Assembly: GCF_001686925.1 (NCBI RefSeq) | Contig: NZ_LVEN01000042.1 | Location: 372,001-436,000 of the forward strand | Length of the DNA stretch: 64,000 nucleotides | Direction: 5' to 3' | Origin: Flavobacterium piscis | GTDB lineage: Bacteria > Bacteroidota > Bacteroidia > Flavobacteriales > Flavobacteriaceae | Shown here: positions 51,575 through 59,649 of the stretch, piece by piece | Layout of the letters: every line of letters begins with the position of its first letter | Numbering within the stretch: the stretch's first letter is position 1 | Made by a program: the position numbers and the translations under genes | Notes under the pieces: model-generated | Told to the model about the DNA's origin: nothing | Seen by the model: only the letters and a program-made list of their open reading frames with translations | Databases searched by the model: none

Positions 51575-52096
51575 TTAAAACAGTGCTTTAAACCTATCCA
51601 AATTTGTGCTGGGAATTATTTCATGAAAATAATCCAATTGCCATTGTTGTGTTTTTTGTGCTTGTTTGCTAGTGGTTTCATCCCAGGGCGGATAAACTCT
51701 TGTAGCTCTTTTGCCTTCTTTACTTGCTGTAGAAAAGATCCCTTTCTCAAGCAAAATGCTTTTTGGGAAAATAAATTGCCCATACGATTCGTTCTTTCGA
51801 ACACTAATAATTACAAAATCAATACGGTCCAAAAAAGTAAAAGGTTCAATAATTCCAGTTGTATTGCGTTTCCATAAAGTTACAAACTGACCTGTTTTTG
51901 TTGGCGTTATTTTGGCCGTTCTGTAACAAATGTGCTTTCCGTTCAAATCAAAATGGTATGCATCATAATCGGCACTTTCAAGTGCTGCGTGAGGCTGAGT
52001 AACTTCAAAATTACAACAATCATAAACTCTTTCTTTGGCAATGATTAAATCTTTAGGTAATGATTTTTGATCGTTCCAATTATTTTTGATGGCCAT
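51575..52096 (-). CDS. MepB family protein
   Basis: A 173-residue soluble protein with the MepB motifs ESADYDAYHFDLNGKHICYR and AKITPTKTGQFVTLWKR, followed by DRIDFVIISVRKN, FIFPKSILLEKGI and GKRATRVYPPWDETT. MepB was named from the staphylococcal mepRAB operon; its molecular function remains unknown. No multidrug pump or MarR regulator is adjacent here. Confidence 0.85.
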   Translation of the reverse strand: MAIKNNWNDQKSLPKDLIIAKERVYDCCNFEVTQPHAALESADYDAYHFDLNGKHICYRTAKITPTKTGQFVTLWKRNTTGIIEPFTFLDRIDFVIISVRKNESYGQFIFPKSILLEKGIFSTASKEGKRATRVYPPWDETTSKQAQKTQQWQLDYFHEIIPSTNLDRFKALF

Positions 52097-52149
52097 TTTG
52101 GGAGATATTTCTATTGCGTTATTTGGGTAAAATTACCACAAAAAGAACT

Positions 52150-54018
52150 TTAAAAAGAAACATTTAACCCAAAATTAAATCCCCATTGAAACTGATTAAA
52201 GGATTGATTATTTAAAGGATTTACATAATAATTCATTGCAGGTTCAACAAAAACATTCGTTTTTTTGTAAACACGGTATTGCAGCGTACTGCTTAATGTA
52301 GAACCATAAATGTAATCATTAGCATTTACATTTTGTCCAATCGAATTGCCGTCTAATGCTACATTATTAGAAATCAGTTTTCCAACAAAACCACCGGTGT
52401 TTAAATTGATACTTGCTCTGTTCATACTAAAAACAACATACGAAACTTCTAAAGGCATTTCGAGATATCGTAAATTTTGATCCAGATTACCATTTTTAAG
52501 ATTGTTGTTTTCTATATTATTTTGTTTGAATGCGTCACTGGTCGAATTAGGAACAAATACATAATTATCATTGGCTGTAATAGGAGCAGATAAAGCCGCC
52601 GAAGCAGTTTGATTAAAATAGTCGTTAGAACTAAAAAAAGCATTGTTTTTTGCGCTTAAATACGAAACGTTTGCAACACTCTGTCCTAATTCGTTAATTT
52701 TTAATCCGGAAGCAACCGCCCATTTCTTATTGATTTTGTATTTGGTTTTTACTCCGTAACTGTTACTTTGTCTGGAATCATTTGTGTTACCAAGCGTTTT
52801 TTCGTTCTTATAATTTTCAGAACTGGCCACTCCTGCAAAAACTTCAACAGCCCATTTTTCTGCATTAGTAAGATTTTTGTTTTCCTTTTCTTTTTTCTCT
52901 TCCGGAGTTACAATTCCTTTTTCTAAGTTTTGAAGTTCTGCTAACTGAGCAGAATCCTTTCTGGTCAAAACATCATTAAATTTTGAATTGCTTTTTTGAT
53001 TGTCCGCAAGTTGTTTTTCAGCTATTACACTTCTGGTTTTTTCATTTGCTTTAACTTCATTTAAAACTTTTTGATTTTCATTTAAAGTGGAAGAATTGAA
53101 AGCAACATTGTTATTGTTTTTTGAAGTGTATTGATCTTCAAAGATAGATTTCGATAATTGATTTTTTGAGTTTGGATGAAACGGATTGACTTTACCCGCA
53201 GAAAATGTTTTTTCGGCTAAAATTTTATTGCTGGCTTTTTTATCTGCACTTACAATCTGATTTTTAGATGCTGAATTAAATCCGTTTGTTTTACCTGCAG
53301 CGAAACTTTTTTCAGCCAAGGTTTTGTTCGAAATTTTCTTATCTGTTAAAGATTGAATTTTCGAATTTGGATTGAATGAACCCGCTTTACCTGAAACAAT
53401 AGTTTTTTCTGTTGACGGATTTGAAATGTTTTTATCAGCATTGGCAATTTGGTGTTGCGAATCTGAGTTAAATCCGTTTTTCTGATCGGATACAAATGTT
53501 TTTTCGGCTACAGCCTGATTATTATTAAGCTTTCCGGTATTTGTTTTTGAATTAAAAGCATCATTATTGTTGTTTTTAGATTCGGTATGAGCAACTGCTG
53601 TTTTTTGATTTTGATTTTTTTGAAAATGTTTAGGTTGATTGGCCTTGTTTTTTAGAGATGAAACTTCATTAATACCATCAGATTCTTTTTTACTTACAAC
53701 TTCTTCTGATTTGTTTTCAGTAGATCGTGTAGCATTTGTAGTATTGCCATCATTTTTGTGATCATCATGAACAACACTATTGTTTTGCGGAGTATCAATT
53801 TTTATAGTTTTAATTCCTGAAGTAGAACTAAAATGTAAAACAGAAGGGAGTAGCAAGCCCAATAATAAGCATGCCGCAGCCGACCACCAAAGAATAACCC
53901 TTTTCTTCTTTTTTGGTTTGTCTAATTTCTTCTCAATTTCGCCCCATAATTCAGGCGGCGGAACACTCGAAAAGTTTTCCATTGATGAAAAAATATCTTC
54001 TATATTTTGCTTTTTCAT
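52150..54018 (-). CDS. Envelope-spanning putative anti-sigma protein with repeat linker and outer-membrane-barrel-like C-terminus
   Basis: A 622-residue protein. Residues 1-40 are cytoplasmic with an anti-sigma-like helical segment (PPPELWGEIEKKLDKPKKKK). A membrane helix lies at about 41-63. Residues 64-386 are a polar, Asn/Lys/Ser-rich linker containing four or five degenerate 32-residue repeats (about 154-290; pattern NGFN..S.NQI..ADK..SN...EK.F..GK). Residues 387-622 are beta-rich and end FQWGFNFGLNVSF, as outer-membrane barrels do. The ATG overlaps the sigma-factor stop (ATGA). I infer an inner-membrane anti-sigma tethered to an outer-membrane barrel. Confidence 0.8.
   Translation of the reverse strand: MKKQNIEDIFSSMENFSSVPPPELWGEIEKKLDKPKKKKRVILWWSAAACLLLGLLLPSVLHFSSTSGIKTIKIDTPQNNSVVHDDHKNDGNTTNATRSTENKSEEVVSKKESDGINEVSSLKNKANQPKHFQKNQNQKTAVAHTESKNNNNDAFNSKTNTGKLNNNQAVAEKTFVSDQKNGFNSDSQHQIANADKNISNPSTEKTIVSGKAGSFNPNSKIQSLTDKKISNKTLAEKSFAAGKTNGFNSASKNQIVSADKKASNKILAEKTFSAGKVNPFHPNSKNQLSKSIFEDQYTSKNNNNVAFNSSTLNENQKVLNEVKANEKTRSVIAEKQLADNQKSNSKFNDVLTRKDSAQLAELQNLEKGIVTPEEKKEKENKNLTNAEKWAVEVFAGVASSENYKNEKTLGNTNDSRQSNSYGVKTKYKINKKWAVASGLKINELGQSVANVSYLSAKNNAFFSSNDYFNQTASAALSAPITANDNYVFVPNSTSDAFKQNNIENNNLKNGNLDQNLRYLEMPLEVSYVVFSMNRASINLNTGGFVGKLISNNVALDGNSIGQNVNANDYIYGSTLSSTLQYRVYKKTNVFVEPAMNYYVNPLNNQSFNQFQWGFNFGLNVSF
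53149..53559 (-). repeat. Tandem repeats of about 96 bases coding the periplasmic linker
   Basis: About four in-frame degenerate copies encode 32-residue units in the linker. The copies differ at many positions, so they are old or fast-drifting rather than recent slippage products. Confidence 0.75.
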
Positions 54019-54566
54019 GCTATTTTAAAATTTTTTATGCTCAGTATTTTTTTTTGCAAAATGTGCTTGGCCCTGTTTAAATTTGATTTTGAAGTTCCTT
54101 CCGAAATTTTTAATAATGCTGCAATTTCCCGATGTTTCATTTTCTCAAAAACGTATAAGTTAAAAACCGTTCGGTATTGGTCAGGCAAATCCCGGATGTA
54201 TTCTAATAGTTTTTCTTGTTCAATGGGGAGAATGTCCAATTCTTCTTCTTCAACAAAATCCGTATCAGGATCAAAAACATCTAAAAAAAAGCTTTCTTTT
54301 TTCTTTTTATTTAAGGTTTCGATTAGTTTGTTGATAAAGATTCGTTTTAGCCAGCCCTCAAAACTTCCTTCAAATTTATACTGGCTTATTTTTTGAAATA
54401 CAATCACAAAAGCTTCCTGAAAAACATCTTTTGCATCATCCTCATTCTTCATGTACTTTAGGCAAATACCATATAAAACAGGAGAGAACAACTGATAAAT
54501 TTTCAGTTGTCCCTCTCTGTCATTTTTTATGCACAGTAGAATGTATTTTTCTAAATCGTCTTTCAA
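54015..54566 (-). CDS. ECF-type RNA polymerase sigma factor
   Basis: A 183-residue group 4 sigma factor. Region 2 lies at about 15-85 (LYGICLKYMKNEDDAKDVFQEAFVIVF, then FEGSFEGWLKRIFINKL) and region 4 at about 110-175 (LPDQYRTVFNLYVFEKMKHREIAALL with the helix-turn-helix). An acidic insert (FDPDTDFVEEEELDIL) separates the two. It overlaps the envelope-spanning gene by four bases, so the two proteins should be made in step and work together. The sigma is unlike that at 34983, which has a different partner. Confidence 0.92.
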   Translation of the reverse strand: MKDDLEKYILLCIKNDREGQLKIYQLFSPVLYGICLKYMKNEDDAKDVFQEAFVIVFQKISQYKFEGSFEGWLKRIFINKLIETLNKKKKESFFLDVFDPDTDFVEEEELDILPIEQEKLLEYIRDLPDQYRTVFNLYVFEKMKHREIAALLKISEGTSKSNLNRAKHILQKKILSIKNFKIA

Positions 54567-54617
54567 AAAAGTGGTATTGTTTGGTTTTGCAAAAATAGTT
54601 TTTATAAGCTTATAAAA

Positions 54618-55019
54618 CTACCTTTTAAAAATAGTACGGGTTGCATCCTGGTTATTGCTGACAATCGTTAAATTTTGATTGTCAAGACTTTCTATAATAT
54701 AAGTCTTCCCTTCAAAAGTAATTAAGTCATTTTCTGACTGGTCAAAAAAGCTACTGCCTTTCTCCATTTGATAAGCACTATTTCTAATTTCTATATTGTT
54801 TTTGTAAGTGATCACTCTTCCTTCAGGAGTAAAAACAACCTTCTTTGTAAAACCGATAGTTTTAGGAGTAGCCAGGTATGGATTGCTGCCTCCTCCAATC
54901 GATTTTTGCCAGATCCATGTATTTACAATAGATCCCGAATTCAGGGTAGTTGATTCCAGTGAATACGCAGTCGAAAAAAGACAACACACAACAATAAATA
55001 ATAAAAATTGCTTTTTCAT
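54618..55019 (-). CDS. Small secreted protein, lipocalin-like
   Basis: A 133-residue exported protein (signal peptide ending FSTAYS). The mature part is beta-rich (NTWIWQKSIGGGSNPY, KKVVFTPEGRVITYKNN, DLITFEGKTYIIESLDNQNLTIV), as in small lipocalin-like Bacteroidota proteins. No binding residues are recognised. It lies 51 bases before the sigma gene and six bases after the PrcB-like gene, so it may belong to the same transcript. Confidence 0.7.
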   Translation of the reverse strand: MKKQFLLFIVVCCLFSTAYSLESTTLNSGSIVNTWIWQKSIGGGSNPYLATPKTIGFTKKVVFTPEGRVITYKNNIEIRNSAYQMEKGSSFFDQSENDLITFEGKTYIIESLDNQNLTIVSNNQDATRTIFKR

Positions 55020-55025
55020 GATTGA

Positions 55026-55910
55026 TTATTTTTGAGCTGCAATTTTATCCTGAATGGCTTTTTTGAACACTTTTATTTCAGCACTCTGATCGCTCGTATC
55101 GTTATTGTCAATAAAGATTTTAGTTACAATTCCTGCCTGACGAAGCTCAAAATAAGTACCACCCTGATCAGCTGCATCTGGCGAACCATAAGTTTTGGTT
55201 TGTCCTTTTAAACTTAAAATTTCTGCAGGTACACTTTTCAGGAACAAAGTATAATCACCTTTTTTAGTTGTTGTAGTGTATTTGTACTGATTAAAATCAA
55301 AACCATTAGCAGCAACATTTTGGAATTTTAAAATATTAAAATCATTTAACTGATAAAATTTTCTGCAATCAGTTCCACCTGTACATTGATTGAAATAGCT
55401 TCCTATTACAATGTTGTCAGGGTTCTCATTTGTTTTATTAAAAAGAATTGGTTTTAATGTTTTTGGGATTAAGATGAAATCGCTAGGGTAGTTTACTGTC
55501 GAAGTGATAGGCTCTCCCGGTTGCGGTGCTTTTTCATAATAGTTTATCAGAATTTCGCATTTGTTTTCTACCATGCTTGTTATTTTTATACTATAACCTG
55601 TGGTAGTTTTAAGACCGGAGAAAAGACCAACCAAATAGTTTTTAGTAAAATCGATAGTTAGATCACCTGCGTTTGGACAAGCGCTGGCGTTATCACGCTT
55701 AGTAAAGAAACCTTGTAATTTTTCATCTGTATTTACTAATATATAAGTAGGAACAGTTGGGTAGGTTTTTACATTGTATGCACATAAAAGAGGAGTTCCT
55801 ATAAATGCTGATTCTTCTGTTGGTCCGCAATCAGTTTTTATATCGTCATTATTAAGAGAGCATGCGCTGAATCCAAAAGCTATAAATAAGCTTAACATTA
55901 ATTTTTTCAT
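55026..55910 (-). CDS. Lipoprotein with PrcB-like C-terminal domain
   Basis: A 294-residue lipoprotein (lipobox AFGFSAC). The region about 95-165 (FTKNYLVGLFSGLKTTTGYSIKI...CEILINYYEKAPQPGEPIT...SDFILIPK) fits the PrcB_C domain, known from the Treponema dentilisin protease complex. No partner protease is adjacent, so a role in protease assembly is only family-based. The remaining C-terminal domain (GGTYFELRQAGIVTKIFIDNN) is not recognised. Confidence 0.78.
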   Translation of the reverse strand: MKKLMLSLFIAFGFSACSLNNDDIKTDCGPTEESAFIGTPLLCAYNVKTYPTVPTYILVNTDEKLQGFFTKRDNASACPNAGDLTIDFTKNYLVGLFSGLKTTTGYSIKITSMVENKCEILINYYEKAPQPGEPITSTVNYPSDFILIPKTLKPILFNKTNENPDNIVIGSYFNQCTGGTDCRKFYQLNDFNILKFQNVAANGFDFNQYKYTTTTKKGDYTLFLKSVPAEILSLKGQTKTYGSPDAADQGGTYFELRQAGIVTKIFIDNNDTSDQSAEIKVFKKAIQDKIAAQK

Positions 55911-56109
55911 GATAAATTTTTAATAGGTTATATATACTGTAGATGTGCATGTTTTGAAATGGTTGCGTTAAAAAATAAGTTTTTTTTAAGAAGAATAATT
56001 TTTAAGATTTTTTTTATTCAGAAAGAGCATTAATATGTGAAATTTCGATTTTAAAATTATGCACTTCGTATTATTGATTACTTTTACTTTTTTTAAAACA
56101 AATTTATTT

Positions 56110-57483
56110 ATGTTCGATTTTCTTCCCTATTTAGTAGCTTTTGTTGTGGCTTTGTTTTTAGGCGTGTTTTTGGGTAAGCTGCTGTTTTCGGCTAGGTTTC
56201 AGTCAGAAAAAGTGAGTCTCGAAGAGCGATTAAATTCTCATGTAAATCAATTGCAATTGCAAAGAGAGCAATTTGAAAGGGAAAGAAATAATTTTGAAAA
56301 ACAGGTTCAGCTGGCTGCTGTAGAAAAGGAAAACATTCGAACAGAAAAAGACAGTTTAGCAATTCAGTTATCTAAAAAAGAAGTAGATTTCGAAAATTTG
56401 TGGGAACGTCATAAAGAGCAAAAAAACGAAATAACAGAGTTACAGGAAAAATTCACTAAAGAATTTGAAAATCTGGCCAATAAAATCCTCGAAGAAAAAT
56501 CGGCAAAATTTACCGAGCAAAATAGCGAAAACATGAAAAATATCCTGTTGCCTTTGCAGGATAAAATTCAGGGTTTCGAGCAAAAAGTAGAACAAACCCA
56601 TAAAGAAAGCATCGATTATCATGCAGCGTTGCGCCAACAGATTGTAGGTTTAAGCGAAATGAACGCTCAAATGAGCAAAGAAACCCTAAACCTGACAAAA
56701 GCCTTAAAAGGAGATAGTAAGATGCAGGGAAATTGGGGCGAACTGGTTCTGGAACGTGTTTTAGAAAAATCAGGTTTAGAAAAAGGCCGTGAATACGAGG
56801 TGCAACAAAGTTTTACTAATAACGAAGGAAATCGCGTTTTTCCGGATGTGGTGATCAATCTGCCGGATGGTAAAAAAATGATTGTTGACTCTAAAGTTTC
56901 TTTAGTAGCCTATGAAAAATGGATCAACGAAGAATCTGAAATTCTTAAAATTGATTATCTCAAAGAACACGTAAATTCTATAAGAAGACACGTAGAACAA
57001 CTTGGCAACAAAAACTACCATGATTTATATCAAATAGAAAGTCCTGATTTTGTTTTGCTTTTTATCCCCATAGAGCCCGCTTTTGCCATTGCATTAAACG
57101 AAGATTCGGCACTTTACAATAAAGCATTCGATCGTAATATCGTAATAGTTACCCCAAGTACTTTATTGGCTACTTTAAGAACCATCGACAGTATGTGGGC
57201 CAATCAAAAACAACAAGAAAATGCTTTTGAAATTGCCAGACAAGCTGGTGCATTATATGATAAATTCGAAGGTTTTGTAACCGATTTGGTTAGAATTGGA
57301 AATAAAATTAAAGACACCAAAACCGAATACGAAAATGCAATGAGCAAATTGGTTGATGGCAGAGGAAATTTAATTTCCAGTGTCGAAAAATTAAAGAAAA
57401 TGGGAGCAAAGGCTAAGAAGTCGCTGCCCGAAAATATTATTGCAAGAGCCTCTAATGAAGATGATAATTCATTATTGAACTAA
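56110..57483 (+). CDS. rmuC: DNA recombination protein RmuC
   Basis: A 457-residue protein with an N-terminal membrane helix (about 5-25), a long coiled coil (about 30-190), and the RmuC nuclease-like domain: GNWGELVLERVLEKSGLEKG, then PDVVINLPDGKKMIVDSKVSL, with D and K of the PD-(D/E)XK motif, and LLFIPIEPAFA. I prefer ATG 56110, which starts close to the helix; the in-frame ATG 56059 adds 17 mostly hydrophobic residues. It limits inversion of short DNA repeats in E. coli. It is probably cotranscribed with the next two genes. Confidence 0.88.
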   Translation: MFDFLPYLVAFVVALFLGVFLGKLLFSARFQSEKVSLEERLNSHVNQLQLQREQFERERNNFEKQVQLAAVEKENIRTEKDSLAIQLSKKEVDFENLWERHKEQKNEITELQEKFTKEFENLANKILEEKSAKFTEQNSENMKNILLPLQDKIQGFEQKVEQTHKESIDYHAALRQQIVGLSEMNAQMSKETLNLTKALKGDSKMQGNWGELVLERVLEKSGLEKGREYEVQQSFTNNEGNRVFPDVVINLPDGKKMIVDSKVSLVAYEKWINEESEILKIDYLKEHVNSIRRHVEQLGNKNYHDLYQIESPDFVLLFIPIEPAFAIALNEDSALYNKAFDRNIVIVTPSTLLATLRTIDSMWANQKQQENAFEIARQAGALYDKFEGFVTDLVRIGNKIKDTKTEYENAMSKLVDGRGNLISSVEKLKKMGAKAKKSLPENIIARASNEDDNSLLN

Positions 57484-57517
57484 AATACCACTATCAACTA
57501 TATCCAAAAATCAAAAT

Positions 57518-58066
57518 ATGACAACAGACTTTAAGCCGGTATCCTCATCAAAAATCAGTATTTCAGAATTAATGCTGCCATCGCACACGAACTTTAGCGG
57601 AAAAATCCACGGAGGTTACATTCTGCAATTACTCGATCAGATTGCGTTTGCTTCTGCCTCAAAATTTTCAGGAAATTATTGCGTAACGGCTTCTGTTGAT
57701 ACGGTAAATTTTTTAAAACCAATCGAGGTTGGCGAATTAGTAACGATGAAAGCTTCTGTAAATTATGTAGGTCGAAGTTCGATGGTTGTGGGTATTCGTG
57801 TAGAAGCTGAAAATATTCAGACAGGTGCAATCAAACATTGCAACTCCTCTTATTTTACAATGGTAGCTAAAGATAAAGAAGGTAAAAGTGTTCCGGTACC
57901 GGGATTAATCTTGTCGAATCTTGACGAAGTTCGTCGTTTTAGAAAAGCAATTAAACATATTGAACTTCGAAAAGAGGTCGAAGAACATGAAAAAATAACC
58001 AATGTAAGTTCTATCGAAGATCTCGCAGGTTTAGCGAAATACAATGTATTGTTAGAAATTAGCTAG
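57518..58066 (+). CDS. Acyl-CoA thioesterase (hotdog fold)
   Basis: A 182-residue YciA-type hotdog thioesterase. The family core is ELMLPSHTNFSGKIHGGYIL with the catalytic Asp in LLDQIAFASASKFSG, then VTASVDTVNFLKPIEVGELV and VGRSSMVVGIRVEAEN. It hydrolyses short to medium acyl-CoA in the cytoplasm. Its specificity is not shown by sequence. Confidence 0.88.
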   Translation: MTTDFKPVSSSKISISELMLPSHTNFSGKIHGGYILQLLDQIAFASASKFSGNYCVTASVDTVNFLKPIEVGELVTMKASVNYVGRSSMVVGIRVEAENIQTGAIKHCNSSYFTMVAKDKEGKSVPVPGLILSNLDEVRRFRKAIKHIELRKEVEEHEKITNVSSIEDLAGLAKYNVLLEIS

Positions 58067-58096
58067 AATAGTTTATAAAATTAAAAAGAAACAAAA

Positions 58097-58492
58097 ATGG
58101 TAAAGTTTGGATACACAATATTATATGTAGAAGATGTACAAAAGTCAATTGAGTTTTATGAAAACACATTTGGTTTTTCAAGAAAATTCATAACTCCCGA
58201 AAATGATTACGGAGAATTAAGTACAGGTGAAACAACGATTTCATTTGCATCAAAAAAATTAGCGGCTCAAAATTTAAAAGATGGTTTTATTGAAAGTAAT
58301 CTTGAAGATAAACCTTTTGCAATTGAGTTGGGTTTTATTACTGATAATGTTGGCGAGTTGGTACAAAAAGCAACTTCTTTTGGCGCAGTTTTAATAAAAG
58401 AGCCAACGCAAAAACCGTGGGGACAAATTGTAGCGTATGTCAGGGATCTTGATGGTTTTTTAATTGAGATTTGTACAGAAGTGCAGGGGTAG
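58097..58492 (+). CDS. VOC (glyoxalase/bleomycin-resistance) family protein
   Basis: A 131-residue protein of two beta-alpha-beta-beta-beta units. It has YTILYVEDVQKSIEFYENTF in the first unit and the mirror IELGFITDNVGELVQKA in the second, ending WGQIVAYVRDLDGFLIEI with a metal-ligand Glu. The function may be metal-dependent detoxification or dioxygenase-like; family members vary widely. Confidence 0.86.
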   Translation: MVKFGYTILYVEDVQKSIEFYENTFGFSRKFITPENDYGELSTGETTISFASKKLAAQNLKDGFIESNLEDKPFAIELGFITDNVGELVQKATSFGAVLIKEPTQKPWGQIVAYVRDLDGFLIEICTEVQG

Positions 58493-58510
58493 ACATTTTT
58501 TATTGTGTGT

Positions 58511-58604
58511 AGTCCCTACGGGACATCTTTTACGTTCCTTATTTTATTTTTCTACCAATATTTAATTCCTAAAGGAATATCTCATAGAGATTATATTGGT
58601 AGAA
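58511..58604. repeat. Inverted-repeat element, family E
   Basis: TTCTACCAATAT (58550-58561) and ATATTGGTAGAA (58593-58604) form perfect arms around two small hairpins (ATTCCTAAAGGAAT and ATCTCATAGAGAT); TCCCTACGGGA (58513-58523) is another hairpin just before. Confidence 0.75.
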
Positions 58605-58919
58605 TAAAATTGTAGACCACCAATTATGTCGCGTAGGGCAATGTCATTAAATTATGCGTTAAACACAATCCCTTTGTGATCTTATAGCAAAGCGTAATTC
58701 ACAAAACTTGGCGAACTTTGCGGTAAAATTTTCTTTGTCACGTTACTTATGGGCTTCAATTTCGCTCAGCCTGACAAGATTGCGTTGAAAAAGCTTAACT
58801 TAATGACATTGCAAGTAGGGACAATATTCGACAAGTAAAAAATCATTTTCACCAATCCCATTTCACTTTTTACAACCAAAAAACATTTCACAAACATTTG
58901 GCAAAAATCGGCAACCGTG

Positions 58920-58975
58920 TCCGTGAAAATTTCGTAACTTTAAGTATAAACATTTGGTTATCACGTTTTCACGGA
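58920..58975 (+). promoter_or_regulatory. Possible operator: spaced inverted repeat before the YceI gene
   Basis: Perfect 10-base arms TCCGTGAAAA (58920-58929) and TTTTCACGGA (58966-58975), separated by 36 bases. About 100 bases precede the YceI ATG. Such symmetry could be a regulator binding pair or a weak structure; no matching regulator is seen. Confidence 0.35.
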
Positions 58976-59076
58976 GTACTGCCATTCAATTTTTAAAAAT
59001 TTATATTAAGTCCAGTTTTTTTCTCTTCTTAAAATAAAAAAAATCGAATGACATAATTGTTTAATTATTGACGATT

Positions 59077-59646
59077 ATGAAAAAAACTACTTTTTTTATT
59101 TTGCTATTTACAGCTTATTCTGTTATTGCTCAGGATAAATTTTTTACCAATACAGGAACTGTTAATTTTGAAGCTTCTGTACCTTTCTTCGAAGAAGTAA
59201 AAGCTGTAAACAGACAGGTTGCCATTGTCTTGGAACCTAAAACCAGTACATTTATTTGTACAGTGATTGTGAAAGATTTTCGTTTTAAGCTCGACATGAT
59301 GCAGGAACATTTTAACGAAAACTATATGCAAAGCCGTCGTTATCCTAAAGCTGTTTTTAAAGGAAAAATCGAAAAATTTGATTTAAAGGATATCAATGAA
59401 ACGGAGAAAGAATATCAAATAAAAGGGAAATTGGTTTTGCGAGGAAAATCGAAAGATGTTATGGTAAGCGCTTTAATTAAAAAAGTGGGTGACGGAATTC
59501 AGATTATTTCTGATTTTCCAATTTCTGTTTCTGATTTTAATATCCAGATTCCAAATGAAATAGCAGCTAAAATTTCAAAAACAGCCAACACCGGATTAAT
59601 TGGAGTAGTTAAAACCAATGATTCAATGTATCTTACTTTAAAATGA
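59077..59646 (+). CDS. YceI family periplasmic protein
   Basis: A 189-residue exported protein (start ATG 59077, signal peptide ending YSVIAQ). The YceI lipocalin-like core is FTNTGTVNFEASVPFFEEVK, then MMQEHFNENYMQSRRYPKAVFKGKI and LVLRGKSKDVMVSALI, ending NTGLIGVVKTNDSMYLTLK. YceI proteins bind isoprenoid quinones or similar lipids in the periplasm. The gene is monocistronic and its stop is only three bases from the convergent epimerase gene's end. Confidence 0.88.
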   Translation: MKKTTFFILLFTAYSVIAQDKFFTNTGTVNFEASVPFFEEVKAVNRQVAIVLEPKTSTFICTVIVKDFRFKLDMMQEHFNENYMQSRRYPKAVFKGKIEKFDLKDINETEKEYQIKGKLVLRGKSKDVMVSALIKKVGDGIQIISDFPISVSDFNIQIPNEIAAKISKTANTGLIGVVKTNDSMYLTLK

Positions 59647-59649
59647 AAT

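Larger units (their letters stand above)
58493..59076. other. Long intergenic region with repeat elements and an inverted repeat before yceI
   Basis: No ORF. It holds the family E element (58511-58604), a degenerate family B fragment (58685-58730), a TCCGTGAAAA/TTTTCACGGA pair (58920/58966) and the yceI-like gene leader. The region 58740-58915 shows no structure that I recognise. Confidence 0.65.

Noticed and set aside
53149..53559. CRISPR-like spaced repeats
   Set aside because: The repeats are about 96 bases, in frame, degenerate and part of one long coding sequence; there are no identical short repeats or cas genes.
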